Positions 42,265 through 53,265 of a DNA stretch of 64,000 nt are shown in pieces. A model generated the notes under the pieces. It was not told where the DNA came from. It was given only the letters and a program-made list of their open reading frames with translations, and ran no database searches. The translations under genes were made by a program, and so were the position numbers. The DNA lies in assembly GCA_963580285.1 (NCBI GenBank), contig OY757011.1, positions 102,330,316 to 102,394,315 of the forward strand, in the 5' to 3' direction. Within the stretch, counting starts at the first letter, position 1, and every line of letters begins with the position of its first letter. This DNA is from Lucinisca nassula (Eukaryota; Mollusca; Bivalvia; Lucinida; Lucinidae).

Positions 42265-42500
42265 ATAAGTTGCATTCTCGGGGGCGCCCAAATAATATTG
42301 GCCTGCAGTTGGGCAAGACCTGCTGCTCAAAGGTAGCGGGTGGTTGTTTTTATTTCTTCTGTTTCGCGTCACTTTCAGTCATTTTCTTCTTTCTTCCCTG
42401 TGCCCCACTCTCATCTCCTCTACTATCTCTTCTATCTCTTCCCTTCCTTTCTCTGGGTGACGACACAAGATGTACCCACATGTTAAACCCAAAACAATCA
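42265..42500 (+). mobile_element. SINE-like repeat, CAATCAAAC end
   Basis: TCTCGGGGGCGCCCAAATAATATTGGCC..ATCTCTTCTATCTCTTCCC..GTTAAACCCAAAACAATC, family of 1700-1995. Confidence 0.6.
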
Positions 42501-42650
42501 AACAATGTTGGCCTGTATGTTAATTTTGTTTAATAAAAGTTTTTCACTAAGAACCCCAAACAATGTCATTGGTGTACCGTTCATCACAGTCAGTAGTACG
42601 TATGTTGAACATCCCTGTAAACCCCATTCTATATTGAGAAATCCGGGGTT

Positions 42651-42932
42651 CATTACTAAATCATGCCTATACAAATACATCGCAAACTTTACCGCCGAAA
42701 AAAAAAGCGAAAATTTTTAAGATGAAAAATTGTGATATTTCTAATTATTTCTGCTCAAAATATAGAATGGGGGTGTTCGTTAGAACCGCCTCACTAAGGC
42801 GGTTCTAACAAGTACCCACAATCTATATTTAAGAGCAGAAATAAGAAAGGTTTAGCCCTGTAAACACCAGTTTTACTATATAAAAGTGGGATTCAAGGGG
42901 GTCAAAATTAAATAGGCGTTTTTTTCGTGATG
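42651..42932 (+). mobile_element. CATNACGA palindromic MITE, complete
   Basis: 282 bp, CATTACTAAATCATGCCTAT to AGGCGTTTTTTTCGTGATG. The hairpin is slightly decayed (CCTCACTAAGGCGG). Confidence 0.82.
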
Positions 42933-42984
42933 TACTCGGGTATAAACATTTTTTTTCTTATTTCTACTCAAGACATAAATGTAG

Positions 42985-43475
42985 GTGGGGTGGTTGGTGA
43001 TGCGTATCTTGCGTCACTGGGGCGTCCAACTGATATTGGCTTGCAGATGAGCAAGGCCTGCTGTCCTTGCAGCAGGTAGGGGTAGAAGGGGGGCATTGCT
43101 ATTTCTTCTGTTTATACACTTCCATTCATTTTCCTCTCTCCTCTTACCCTTGCTTTTTCATCCACTATCTCTTCTATCAATTTTCTCCCTTTCTCTGGCA
43201 GACGACACAAACTGACCCAGGGTTGACGTGAATTAACCCTTCTCTTGCTGAATATTCAGTTTAGCCACACCCATTTCTGATTTTGAACCAATCAGATTAC
43301 TTGATGTAATTTATTCCTACAAATTCATAAATTGAATGTCAAACAGTGTAGATCCTGATCAGATGGCTTCTTCAGAAGCCATCTGATCTGGATCTACACT
43401 GTTTCCAAAGATAGGGGTTGTCGTGAACAGCATGATAAGAGTTAACCCAAACACTCAATCAATCAATACATGTAG
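42985..43475 (+). mobile_element. SINE-like repeat split by a TTAA MITE
   Basis: TATCTTGCGTCACTGGGGCG..GGTTGACGTGAA, then the MITE 43233-43445, then CCCAAACACTCAATCAATCAA. The MITE sits on the TTAA of the SINE-like family's GTTAAACCC. Confidence 0.75.
43233..43445 (-). mobile_element. 213-bp TTAA palindromic MITE, nested
   Basis: Reverse-oriented copy, TTAACCCTTCTCTTGCTGAA to GCATGATAAGAGTTAA, centre GTAGATCCTGATCAGATGGC..GCCATCTGATCTGGATCTAC. Confidence 0.88.
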
Positions 43476-43499
43476 GTAAAAGGTATGTTTGGAGTACAA

Positions 43500-44054
43500 A
43501 TAAGATCGTAAACATATATTGTAAATATACCAAATTTTCGTCAGAAAAATACCGTAATGACACATAACGAATTTGCGCAATGCAATTTTTGCGCAATGAA
43601 TATTATCTGCCTTCCTTGTTTACATGTTTAGACCAGCCCCTGTTGAAAATAAAGATGATTTTTTTCCACACCTTGTTGTGCGTAAAATATTTCTAGTGGC
43701 TACGCTACTGAATGTTTTTTTTTTTTTTTCGTAAAATACAGTAAAGAGAGGCACAGTTTTCCCTCTTATGTACTTTTCCGTCCTGAGTGCATATTTATTT
43801 TAAAGCCGAAAAAAAAAAAAAAAAAAAAAACAAAAACAACAAGGAAGTTAGGAAACTAAAGCATGATGTCCAGCACCTTTAAACTTAGGAAAGTTTGTTT
43901 TCTGTGATCATTCATTTATTTGGTTGGTGTGTGGGGTATGGGGGAGTTAACACTACCACAGTGTCTATACTTCTATTGTTCACGTTGTTATATCACTGAC
44001 CCATAACGTTAAACCTCTCACAAATGAGGTCTCAAGAACTGTATGACGATAATA
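43500..44054. other. No gene seen
   Basis: T- and A-runs at 43716-43729 and 43810-43830; no recognised repeat ends or frames. Confidence 0.4.
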
Positions 44055-45072
44055 CAAAAAAACAAGAGGTCCATGATGGCCCTAATTCGCTCACCTGAGT
44101 CAAGTTGTATTATCTTTTGATGATGTTTTTATTTTTGTCTATGTGCTATTTGTTCAATATAGCAGAACCATTTAAGAACTTACGTGGAGATTTTGAAATT
44201 TTTTTCTTAAATTCAGTCACTTTGTCCAATGGATGTGGATTCTCGGCATCAAAAACGCCTCAAGTGTGGAGAAGCATGGGACTGAACCCATGAAACTTGG
44301 TTTATTAGGCAAGTAGTTTAACCATAGAAGCTGCTAACACTAATTTTCTGATAACATGTGTTAGTTTGCACTGGAGTTTTTGTATTTGAATATAAATGAC
44401 GTTAAGTTTTGTTTTTGGAAATAATGACATTAGATTTTCGAGCATAAACACTTAAGTTCGTTATGAAGTCAGTTCAGTTTTATTTTGGGAAACAATAGCA
44501 TATTTCAAAGCACCGAGAGTACTGGTGGGCCAATTGTGTCGGAATGTAGGCTAGGAAAATGATCCTGAATTGCGGTATAGACTGTTTACATTTCGTTTAT
44601 TACTTGTACATTTCTGTACTGTAAGCAAATTGTGTAAATTCCGATTGGACGCCACATTCTGCAGCATCTGACTCAAAATTGTCTGTACTGTAAGTAACAA
44701 AGTAGACTTTGATCAGACAGAGGCCATATTCTGTGGCATCTGTTCTAGGTCTACACTGTTTTGTCAACCTCAACCCCATATATGGAAAATGGCAGAACCT
44801 TTTACAAACAATGTATGCCCAGATCAGACGTCAAGTTCTGCAGCATCTGATCTGGGCATTCACTGTTTGCCAATCTCGGGTTGCCAGTATCCCATTCTAA
44901 GTTTTCGGCACAAACTGGGTTAAAATGATGTAATTTATTCCTATAAATTCATAAACTGAATGTAAGTGTAAATCTTGACCAGATGGCTTCTTTAGAAGCC
45001 AAGAAGCCATCTGATCAGAATCTACATTGTTTGAAAGATAAGGCATATCCAGGCTCAGCAGGGCAAGGGTTT
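44055..45072. repeat. Repeat start plus TTAA-class palindromes
   Basis: 44060-44110 (ACAAGAGGTCCATGATGGCCCTAATTCGCTCACC) is the start of a hairpin-class repeat also seen at 8545. 44500-44930 carries ATCAAAGCACCGAGAGTACTGG and several GATCAGAC..GCATCTGATC palindrome pieces. 44925-45072 is a degraded 213-bp-type MITE. Confidence 0.5.
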
Positions 45073-45194
45073 ATTTGTTTGTTTGTGTTGAGCTTTACAT
45101 CCATGTCAACACTATTTAGGCATGCCAATACTATATGCCAGCTTGATTCTTTTCTGTGCCTTGGCTCAGAATTCATTTATTAATACTGTAATTA

Positions 45195-45480
45195 AATCTC
45201 TATAAGTGTATCTTGCATCACTGTTGTGTCCAACTGATATTGGCTCGCAGTTGGCAAGGCCTACTGTCCTTGCTGCAAGTATGGGTAGAGGGGGGGGGGG
45301 GATGTTATTTCTTCTGTTTCTATATACACTTCCTTCCATTCATTTGCCTCTTCTCCTCTGTCCCTCGCTTTCATATCCTCTACTATCGCTCCTACCTCTT
45401 TTCTCCGTTTCTCTGAGAGGACACAAAATGACCCACAAGGGCTGACGTGTCATTAAACCCAATACAATCAATCAGTCAAA
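45195..45480 (+). mobile_element. SINE-like repeat, CAATCAATCAG tail
   Basis: TATCTTGCATCACTGTTGTG..CTGATATTGGCTCGCAGTTG..ACCCACAAGGGCTGACGTGTCATTAAACCCAATACAATCAATCAG. Family of 1700-1995. Confidence 0.65.
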
Positions 45481-46164
45481 TCTTTAGTTCATAGAGCTGT
45501 AGATATGATGGGTATTTAGTGGTACATTAGCTAAAGTCTCCCTTATTTTAGATAGAAATGTATGGTGTGTATATATTCATTAAGAGCAAGGTGGTTCTAA
45601 TAAATACCCACAACATATGTTTTATTGATAAGGAAAATTATCCTTTAACTATCAACATATACCCACCTTATCTACATCACTCCATCCAAAATGAACAGTT
45701 TTTGGTGCTGATTCTGTATACTGCAGCGCAGATCCTTAAGCCACCTATATTATTTTCAAGAGCCTAGTAGTTATTTAGCCCATGTTTGCAGCTCTGTTTA
45801 TAACTAGGTCAAACACCTGGGTCCTAACCTCTAAGTGACTTCTATTATACAATGAGAGCCAGAGTCACTGCACAATTTAATATGTATACCTTCTGGCATA
45901 ACAATTTTAGTCACTTCATAGTTTGTTTTGAATCCTACTGATTCATACCATATTATGCAAGCAGTGACAGAGCTATGTATAATAGTCTACCTTCAACTGC
46001 CTGTTGATATTTTGACAGGTCTAAAACCTTGTTGTTTTTTTATAAAAATATAAATTTCAAAGAGTGATTAAGATGTTTCTGTTTAACCCTTCAGAATTAT
46101 CTTCTGCTTTGTGTTGGCTGGTTACTTTAAAGTCATTATTGCAAACAGTGTGGATCCAGATCAG
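45481..46164. other. No gene seen
   Basis: Contains a remnant of the GTGTATATATTCATTAAGAG..AATAAATACCCACAACATATG palindromic class at 45568-45622; nothing else supported. Confidence 0.4.
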
Positions 46165-46375
46165 ACTGGTCCTCTTATGCCCTTTTTGTTTATTGAGATT
46201 TAACGTCCCAGTCAACACTATTTAGGTTATTTTGAAGATGTTGTATCCAATTTTGTTGGAATTTTACCAAACACTGAGAAGACATCTCAAGCCCTGCCAC
46301 CCAACGAAACCAATATAGTTCATGTGCATAGATGGTCCAAATTGCACCAACTTGCCTGGGCCGGCTAGACCTAAA
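46165..46375 (-). mobile_element. Bivalve SINE, partial
   Basis: GTTTATTGAGATTTAACGTCCC to GCCTGGGCCGGCTAGACC. The 5' part is missing. Confidence 0.65.
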
Positions 46376-46384
46376 ATAATAATA

Positions 46385-47816
46385 TCCAACAGCCATTGTG
46401 TTCAGCAAGGGAAACCATTTTAGCAGCTTTGGTAAAAGGTCACCCAAGGAACATTTCAGTAAAATTATTTCGAAATCTAGCCACTGGCCTAGGAGAAGCT
46501 GTCATCTAAAGGTCTTTTCTATTTTAACTCTGGTGGCCAGTTTGTTCATTGGAATAAAACCATTTTCGCAAGTTTGGATGAGGGTCACCCAAGGAACATT
46601 TCTGCAAAAGTATGGGAGCCATTTTGTTCAGCTACGCAGAACCGTTTTAGCAATTTTGGTAGAGGGTCAGTCAAGGACTGTCTCTGTGAAATTATTTCGA
46701 AATCAGGCCATTGGCCTAGGAGGAGATGTCGTTTAAAGGTTTTTCTACTTTTAGCTCTGGTGGCCATTTTGCTCAGCGGAGTAGAACCATTTTACCAATT
46801 TTGGTAGAGGGTCACCCGAGGAACATTTCTGTGAAATGATTTTGAAATCGGGCCATTGGCTTAGGAGCAGATATCGTTTAAAGGTTCTTCTATTTTTATA
46901 TCTGGTGGCCATTTTGTTCAGCAGAGCAAAAACATTTTAGCAATTTTGGTAGAGGGTCACCCAAGGAACATTTCTGTGAAATTATTTTGAAATCGAGACA
47001 TTGGCCTAGGAGGAGATGTGATTTAAAGGTTTTCTATTTTTAGCTCTGGCGGCCATTTTGTTCAGCCATGCAGAACCATTTTAGCAATTTTGGTAGAGGG
47101 TCACCCGAGGAACATTTCTGTGAAATGATTTTGAAATCCGGGAGATGTAGTTTTTCTATTTTTAGCTCTGGCGGCCATTTTGTCCAGCAAAACGAAACTG
47201 TTTTAGCAATTTTGGTAGAGGGTCAGACAAGGACCCTCTCTTTGAAATTATTTTGAAATCGGGCCATTGGTCTAGGAGGAGATGTGATTTAAAGGTTTTT
47301 CTATTTTTAGCTCTGGCGGCCATTTTGTTCAGCCATGCAGAACCATTTTAGCAATTTTGGTAGAGGGTCACCCGAGGAACATTTCAGTGAAATGATTTTG
47401 AAATCCGGCCATTGGCTTAGGAGGAGATATCGTTTTAAGGTTTTTCTATTTTTAGATGTGGCGACCATTTTGTTCAGTAGAGCGGAACCATTTTAGCAAT
47501 TTTGGTAGAGGGTCACCCAAGGAACATTTCTGTGAAATTATTTTGAAATCGGGACATTGGCCTAGGAGGAGATGTCGTTTAAAGTTTTTTTTTCTATTTT
47601 TAGCTCTGGCAGCCTTTTTGTTTAGCGGAGCAGAACCATTTTAGCAATTTTGGTAGAGGGTCGCCAGAGGAACATTTCTGTGAAATGATTTTGAAATCCG
47701 GCCATTTGCTTAGAAGGAGATGTCATTTAAAGAAATTGTTGACGGACGGACGGACGACGGACACAAAGCGACCACAATAGCTCACCTTGAGCACTTCATG
47801 CTCAGGTGAGCTAAAT
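46385..47816 (+). repeat. Satellite array, ~145-bp units, hairpin end
   Basis: About nine units of GGCCATTTTGTTCAGC..GAACCATTTTAGCAATTTTGGTAGAGGGTCACCCAAGGAACATTTCTGTGAAATTATTTTGAAATCGGGCCATTGG, here listed as one repeat unit in pieces. It ends with GACGGACGGACGGACGACGG and the hairpin CTCACCTTGAGCACTTCATGCTCAGGTGAG. Short frames over it are not genes. Confidence 0.85.
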
Positions 47817-47904
47817 AGAAGAAATCTTTATTTGAGCTTTTCGACACATGGCCTACACATAGTCTTCACATCAAGCTAACAAACCCGTGCTACCCAACTT
47901 CATG

Positions 47905-48003
47905 CAGAGTAAAATTGGGGTCTACAGGGGTGTACATTATTTTTCTTTTTCCTGCTTCAAGGCGTAGGTTGTGAGTTCTCGTTAGGACCGCCTCAATGAG
48001 CCG
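47905..48003 (-). mobile_element. Half of a CATNACGA MITE, cut at the dyad
   Basis: Runs ACTTCATGCAGAGTAAAATTGG to GTTAGGACCGCCTCAATGAG and stops at the hairpin centre. 48225-48425 then carries ACTCAGATCAGCCTGCGCATCCGCGCAG palindromic repeats. Confidence 0.65.
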
Positions 48004-48485
48004 CTTGCGATGCTCTTATTTGACATTTTTTCCTCCAACATTAAACTTGTGTGAGTGAACAGCTCGCCACACCAAATCTTCGCTGTTCACAATTTTTCAA
48101 AGGCCCTTGTTGCTGTGCGTATACATGTAGTTATTGTTTTCAGAACCACTCTAGGCAGATACATGTACGCACCGAGGCTCGCCTTGGTCAATTGACATTA
48201 ATAATGAAATGAGCCAGCGCATGACAAAACCTACAATAAGAAATGTGCGCCCAACGAAGACTCAGATCAGCCTGCGCATCCGCGCAGACTGATCAGAGTC
48301 TTTGTTGTGCGCTCTTAGGATAGCTAAGGGTCCGATGCTCCTTCGTGCAGCAAGAGAAGTCTCTGGTTAGACTATATGGGTGCGCAGGCTGATCTGAGTC
48401 TTCTATGGGCGCACATGTCTTATGCTAATAATAATAATAATAATCGACCTTATTTATAGAGGGTAACACATTTAGTACTCGTACT

Positions 48486-48650
48486 AATGATTTCCAGACA
48501 CTTCGGCCCCACTACCGCCTCGGCCCCTAGACAGGTCGGCCCTAGACACCTCGGCCCTAGTCACCTCGGCCCTAGACACCTCGGCCCCACTGTCACCTCG
48601 GCCCCTAGACACCTCGGCCCCAAAGACACCTCGGTCCCACTTTTGATATC
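48486..48650 (+). repeat. Minisatellite CACCTCGGCCCTAGA
   Basis: Eight to nine units of about 16-17 bp (GACACCTCGGCCCCTA variants), beginning CCAGACACTTCGGCCCC. An inverted relative lies at 57019-57140. Confidence 0.85.
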
Positions 48651-48684
48651 TGTTAGGGTATGGGCATTTATATTAGGTTAAAAT

Positions 48685-48935
48685 CGGCCCCGCCCATCGG
48701 GACTTCAAGAAACCGACAGACTGTGACATGAGTACTGGTAAACTGCTTAGAGGTTCTAAGCCTGGCCAGGAAAAGTGGTGGGAGTCGGACCGTTCATACT
48801 TATAAACCCTATTGGTTTCATTGGGCTGCAGGTCAATGTCGGGTAAAATTCCAACAAAATTGGAAGCAACGTATCCAAAAAAAAAAAAGGACCGATACCG
48901 TTTTGATTGGTACGTTAAATCTAACAAACAAAACA
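48685..48935 (+). mobile_element. Bivalve SINE with internal deletion
   Basis: CCCCGCCCATCGGGACTTC to TTGGTACGTTAAATCTAAC. The GGGCTTGAGATGTCATTTC segment is shortened. Confidence 0.7.
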
Positions 48936-48949
48936 TCATGTTAACAAGC

Positions 48950-49130
48950 CCGTGTAATGAACACCCCGCTAAACCCCAGTTTATATGAGGAAAACTGGGG
49001 CTCATAGATGCATACATTATTTACATCACTAAGACACGCCCTAATAATTTTGACCCCCCATGAACCCTCTTTTATATTGTGAAACTAGGGTTTACAGGGG
49101 GGGGGGGGGGGGGGGTAAACCTTATTTTTA
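48950..49130. mobile_element. CATNACGA MITE fragments
   Basis: AACACCCCGCTAAACCCCAG..AAACTGGGG and, from 49024, CATCACTAAGACACGCCCTAATAATTTTGACCCC with a 20-G tract. No central hairpin. Confidence 0.55.
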
Positions 49131-49132
49131 GC

Positions 49133-50745
49133 TCACCTGGGCCGAAGGCTCCAGGGGAGCTTATAGTATAGTGGGTCCTCAGTTGTCCGTCCGTCCACAC
49201 TTTTGAGCAGCTATATCTCTGAAGCCTGCAGGCTGATCTCAATCATTTCTCATCTGTAGCATGCCTCTGGTGGGGCATTGATGACATAAGCTTTTTTTGA
49301 AATCGCATGAAAACTTTGGCTGCTATGGCAATCACAAGGTCCTGTAGACTTACAATGGGAAAATGCTTGTCATCACCGTAGCCCCTTCAGTTTTGATCGG
49401 ATCTTTCTGAAACTTATGTATAAGGTGGCTGGGGATAAAACCTCGGATGAGTTCGAAAACCGGCCAAGTCGGCCCATTTATCATAGAGGTGAGTCGCTTT
49501 GATTGCTGAAAATGCCGATTTTTGACCTTGTCATCACCGTAGCCCCTCCAGTTTTGATCAGATCTTTCTGAAACTTGTATGTAAGTTGGTTGGGGATAAT
49601 ATCTCGAATGAGTTCGAAAACCGACCAAGTCGGCCCATTTATCGTAGAGTTACGTCCCTTTGATTGCTGAAAATGACATTTTTTGACCTTGTCATCACCG
49701 TAGCCCCTTCAGTTTTGATCGGACCTTTCTGAAACTTATATGTAAGGTGGTTGGGGATAAAATCCCAGATGAGTCCGAAAACCGACTAAGTCGGCCCATT
49801 TATCATAGAGTAACGTCCCTTTGATTGCTGAAAATGCTGATTTTTGACACTGTCATCACCGTAGCTCTTTCAGTTTTGATCAAATTTTTCTGAAACTTAT
49901 ATGTAACGTGGCTGGGGATAAAACCTCGGATGAGTTCGAAAACCGGCCAAGTCGGCCCATTTATCATAGAGTTGAGTCCCTTTGATTGCTGAAAATGCCG
50001 ATTTTTGACCTTGTCATCACCGTAGCCCCTCCAGTTTTGATAAGATCTTTCTGAAACTTGTATGTAAGGTGGTTGGGGATAATATCTCGAATGAGTTCGA
50101 AAACCGACCAAGTCGGCCCATTTATCGTAGAGTTACGTCCCTTTGATTGCTGAAAATGACAATTTTTGACCTTGTCATCACCGTAGCCCCTTCAGTTTTG
50201 ATCGGATCTTTCTGAAACTTATATATAAGGTGGCAGGGGATAAAACCTCGGATGAGTTCGAAAACCGGCCAAATCGGCCCTTTTATCATAGAATTACGTC
50301 CCTTTGATTGCTGAAAATGCCGATTTTTGACTTTGTCATCACCGTAGCCCCCTCAGTTTTGATCGGATCTTTCTGAAACTTATATGTAAGGTGGTTGGGG
50401 ATAAAATCCCGGATGAGTCCGAAAACCGACTAAGTCGGCCCATTTATCGTAGAGTAACGTCCCTTTGATTGCTGTAAATGCTGATTTTTGACCCTGTCAT
50501 CACCGTAGCTCTTTCAGTTTTGATCAAATGTTTCTGAAACTTATATGTAACGTGGCTGGGGATAAAATCTCGGATGAGTTCGAAAACCAGTCAAGTTGGT
50601 CCATTTATCAAAGAGTAACGTCCCTTTGTTTGCTGAAAATGCCGATTTTTTACCTTGTCATCACCGTAGCCCTTTCAGTTTTGAACGGATCTTTCTGAAA
50701 CTTATATGTAAGGTGGTTGGGGATAAAACCTCGGATGAGTTCGAA
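49133..50745 (-). repeat. Satellite array, ~162-bp units, hairpin start
   Basis: Begins with AGCTCACCTGGGCCGAAGGC..GGGAGCT and GTCCGTCCGTCCACAC, so it is reversed relative to 46385-47816. Nine units follow, with GTCATCACCGTAGC at about 49370, 49530, 49691, 49852, 50014, 50176, 50338, 50499 and 50659. 162 is a multiple of 3, so long open frames appear on the minus strand by default. It stops abruptly at the GC-rich polymerase island. Confidence 0.88.
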
Positions 50746-50837
50746 TACACAGAAAATTGCTATGGAGGGAGACAAGTATACCCATCTTTCAGCATATCCA
50801 CCAGTTTCTCTACTACCGAGGGGTTCGGCGGCTCGAC

Positions 50838-51377
50838 CTAATATCCGTCTATAGCGGAAGACACACCCACCAACACATCTGCGGACTGCTCTGTGAGAGA
50901 TTCGATCGACTTTAGGTTGTCGTACAGCAGGGTAAAGAAGGTTCCGATGGATTTTCCAATATTCTCGGAGATCACATTGCCTCCGCTCGCCGCCTCGTGC
51001 CGCTTCAGAGAGGCAATTATCTCCGTCAACGAAATCGACACCTTCTCTGTGGTGGTTTCAAACCGACTCAGGCTTTTCTTTAGGAGCTCATAGAATTCGT
51101 TGATGGTCGGCCCATTTACCGGCTTGGCTTGGCCGATGCTATCGCGTAGCAACAATCGTAGATCGTCGACGACGCTCTCCTGTCTTTCTGCCTTCTCTGT
51201 TGCGGTATTGGGTGTCGCCTCTGTTGCGGCATTGGGTGTCTCCTCCTCTGCTCAGAGCATCTGAGCCCTCGCAGCGCCGACGCCGAACTGCTCCTTCACC
51301 CTACTCACAGGCGCCTTACCTCGCAGGGCCTTGATTTCCTGGATCTCCTCCTGGGTTAGAACTCTCTTGGGAGCCAT
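50838..51377 (-). pseudogene. Small HTH-like protein gene downstream of PolB, in-frame stop
   Basis: Starts at ATG 51377, nine bases after the end of the polymerase frame, and runs 180 codons to TAG at 50838, with a TGA at codon 42 (51254-51252). The N-terminal stretch MAPKRVLTQEEIQEIKALRG followed by VSRVKEQFGVGAARAQML looks like a helix-turn-helix of the resolvase/transposase type (inference). The middle is a Thr/Glu/Ala linker; the C-terminal part is helical. It is co-oriented with PolB and probably from the same element. Similar codons continue past the stop (EPPNPSVVEKLVDML in another frame), so the original protein may have been longer. Confidence 0.6.
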
Positions 51378-51385
51378 CGTTTATC

Positions 51386-52903
51386 CTATGATTTCAGAGT
51401 TCTCTCGATTGACCGCCCCAGTTCCTCAACGAACGCGTCCATCTCTTGTTGTGTGATGTAATCTTTGTAACCATAAGCCTGTGTGTCAACTCCGTTTTCT
51501 GCGATCCAACGCTTGGAATCGAAGGGCGACAGCGACACCTTGTTGAGATGCTGTCCGTAGATGCGGTGACGCTCCGACCTAAGAACATCCATACCATGGC
51601 GGAAGGTTTGCTTCTCAAAAAGAGCCTCTTTGAACTGCTCGTACCTGATGCGCTTCTTGACTGTTGCTTTTCTCACACCCTTGGCCTTCTTGATGTTCTT
51701 TCCAGATGCCTGGAGGATGGAGTACATCTTCGGCCGCAGGCCACCGTATTCGGAGATTGACTGCCCGGCGCACTCGTCCTTCATCTTTCCGAGAACCTTC
51801 TTGTTCTCTGTGCTGTGCAGCGGGTGGTCTTTCGGGTAGTCGGACGTGTCGTAGATATCCTGGTGCTTGACCATGTCCTCGTAGACATCCTCTGTCTCGA
51901 TTTTCAGGAGCAGGCTGTCGGTGTCCGTGTAGAGGAGCTGGCAGCGATTTTCGTACTGACTCAGGAGCCGTTTGTAATAGAAATCGTACATCAGGGTTTT
52001 TGAAAGGTCCAGAATGCTCATACCTACGTAAATCGGACAATTGAGCACTAAACGGCTCTTTTGCATCTGGACTGCTGCAAGATCATCGTCGAAGATGTTG
52101 GCTCTGGCAAAGGCTGGGCTGGCGATGAGACGCCTGAGTTTATCTTCCTCGTTGGCGCGGACCAGCTTGACGTCGACACGCCTGCGGAGGTTCTCCATCG
52201 TCTTGCCGAAGACCGAATTGTTCATGAGCATGTAGAGATTCTTCTTAAAGTCACTGGTGGCCTTCTTCCGGAGCTCAGTATTCATCCGGATGTAGGGCTC
52301 CATCCAGGGGCTCTGCTGGAACCGGAGGGCACGATGAATCTTGGTCAGACGCATACCCAGAGACATGTATAGCTGGAGATTCCGATAGTGGAGCACGTAA
52401 CGGTCTTTGTTGCGAAGGTTGGGTACCAACTTCTCAACCTCTGTAGGTGCTCCCCGCAAAGCTCCATCGAGAAGTGCGCGCTGGTACTCCGACATCCACT
52501 CCTTTCTGACCACTAGGCGCTCTGGTGCTAGCGGGTAGGCATTGTGTGCCTTATGCAGCTCTGCTGGATATTTCATATCTACCTCTAGGATATAGCCCTC
52601 TTCATTGTCTGCGGGTAGTTCTGCAATGGTTTCTGCGAGTCCCGATACATCGACCCACTGGAAGTCTCTGATGGGGAGGGCCTGGCTCATAGCCCATCCA
52701 AAGAGATTGTTCGCATCGAGATATAAGATATAGCTATTGGGTTTTTCTGGGTCATAATCCTCGACCTGAGGATTGTTGGCCTTGGCATATCGTTTTGATA
52801 CCATCGAGATACATCCGCGCATCCCCTTCTCGACAAACAGGTGTTGGTCGTAGTCTGTAAGCAGCTCGAGCTCCATTCCTGTATTTTTAGGAGGGCGTCC
52901 CAT
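51386..52903 (-). CDS. DNA polymerase B, catalytic part (Polinton/adintovirus-like)
   Basis: A 505-codon open frame containing the palm and fingers of a family-B polymerase of the protein-primed type (Pfam DNA_pol_B_2 group). Motif A is LYLDANNLFGW (about residues 60-69), motif B is LMNNSVFGKTMENL (226-239), motif C is YTDTDSLLLKIE (325-336), then GKMKDECAG (371-379) and GLRPKMYS. All three catalytic motifs are intact. The Met at 52903 is not the true start: the polymerase continues upstream in other frames. The region is visibly GC-richer than its AT-rich neighbours, which fits a foreign element. Probably inactive because the exonuclease half is broken. Confidence 0.88.
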   Translation of the reverse strand: MGRPPKNTGMELELLTDYDQHLFVEKGMRGCISMVSKRYAKANNPQVEDYDPEKPNSYILYLDANNLFGWAMSQALPIRDFQWVDVSGLAETIAELPADNEEGYILEVDMKYPAELHKAHNAYPLAPERLVVRKEWMSEYQRALLDGALRGAPTEVEKLVPNLRNKDRYVLHYRNLQLYMSLGMRLTKIHRALRFQQSPWMEPYIRMNTELRKKATSDFKKNLYMLMNNSVFGKTMENLRRRVDVKLVRANEEDKLRRLIASPAFARANIFDDDLAAVQMQKSRLVLNCPIYVGMSILDLSKTLMYDFYYKRLLSQYENRCQLLYTDTDSLLLKIETEDVYEDMVKHQDIYDTSDYPKDHPLHSTENKKVLGKMKDECAGQSISEYGGLRPKMYSILQASGKNIKKAKGVRKATVKKRIRYEQFKEALFEKQTFRHGMDVLRSERHRIYGQHLNKVSLSPFDSKRWIAENGVDTQAYGYKDYITQQEMDAFVEELGRSIERTLKS

Positions 52904-53208
52904 GAAAGCCCGCGACTTGTGTAGTAGTGCGCTGGGTCTAAACCGTTCTGCGTCAGGGATGTCTTTCGGAATTCCTCAAAGACATCTGCCAGCAGGAGAA
53001 CATCTGTGCGATTGTAGAGGTCGTGGTAGTCCCCCAGGGTCTTGCACCCACAGACCTCCCATACTCTATGCGCGTGGGCGTAGTCGTCGTCGCTGATGTG
53101 CTCGTCGGTGAGTTTGCTGTAGAATACCTCTTTCGGAGGGAGCTTGGTCTCGGCGAAACGGTCCCAGGAGTCCATATACTGGTACGGGTAGACGTCCTTC
53201 CGGGTCAA
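52687..53208 (-). pseudogene. DNA polymerase B, middle segment in another frame
   Basis: Contains YPYQYMDSWDRFAETKLPPK, CKTLGDYHDLYNRTDVLLLA (the third exonuclease-like Asp block, YNRTDVLLLADVFE) and LDPAHYYTSRGLSWDALLK. It then runs out of homology where the 51386-52903 frame takes over, near 52885: a frameshift. Confidence 0.8.
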
Positions 53209-53265
53209 GAGCTGGAGCCTCTGACGGTTTGGTTCGTATTGGGATGTGATCTTGAAAGACTCTGG

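Noticed and set aside
46398..47644. Coding frames over the ~145-bp array
   Set aside because: Peptides repeat with the satellite unit and contain no domain.
49350..50111. Minus-strand protein genes in the 162-bp satellite
   Set aside because: Frames repeat with the unit, and the unit length is a multiple of three.
9030..50745. CRISPR array from regular repeats
   Set aside because: Eukaryotic satellite units without unique spacers or cas genes.
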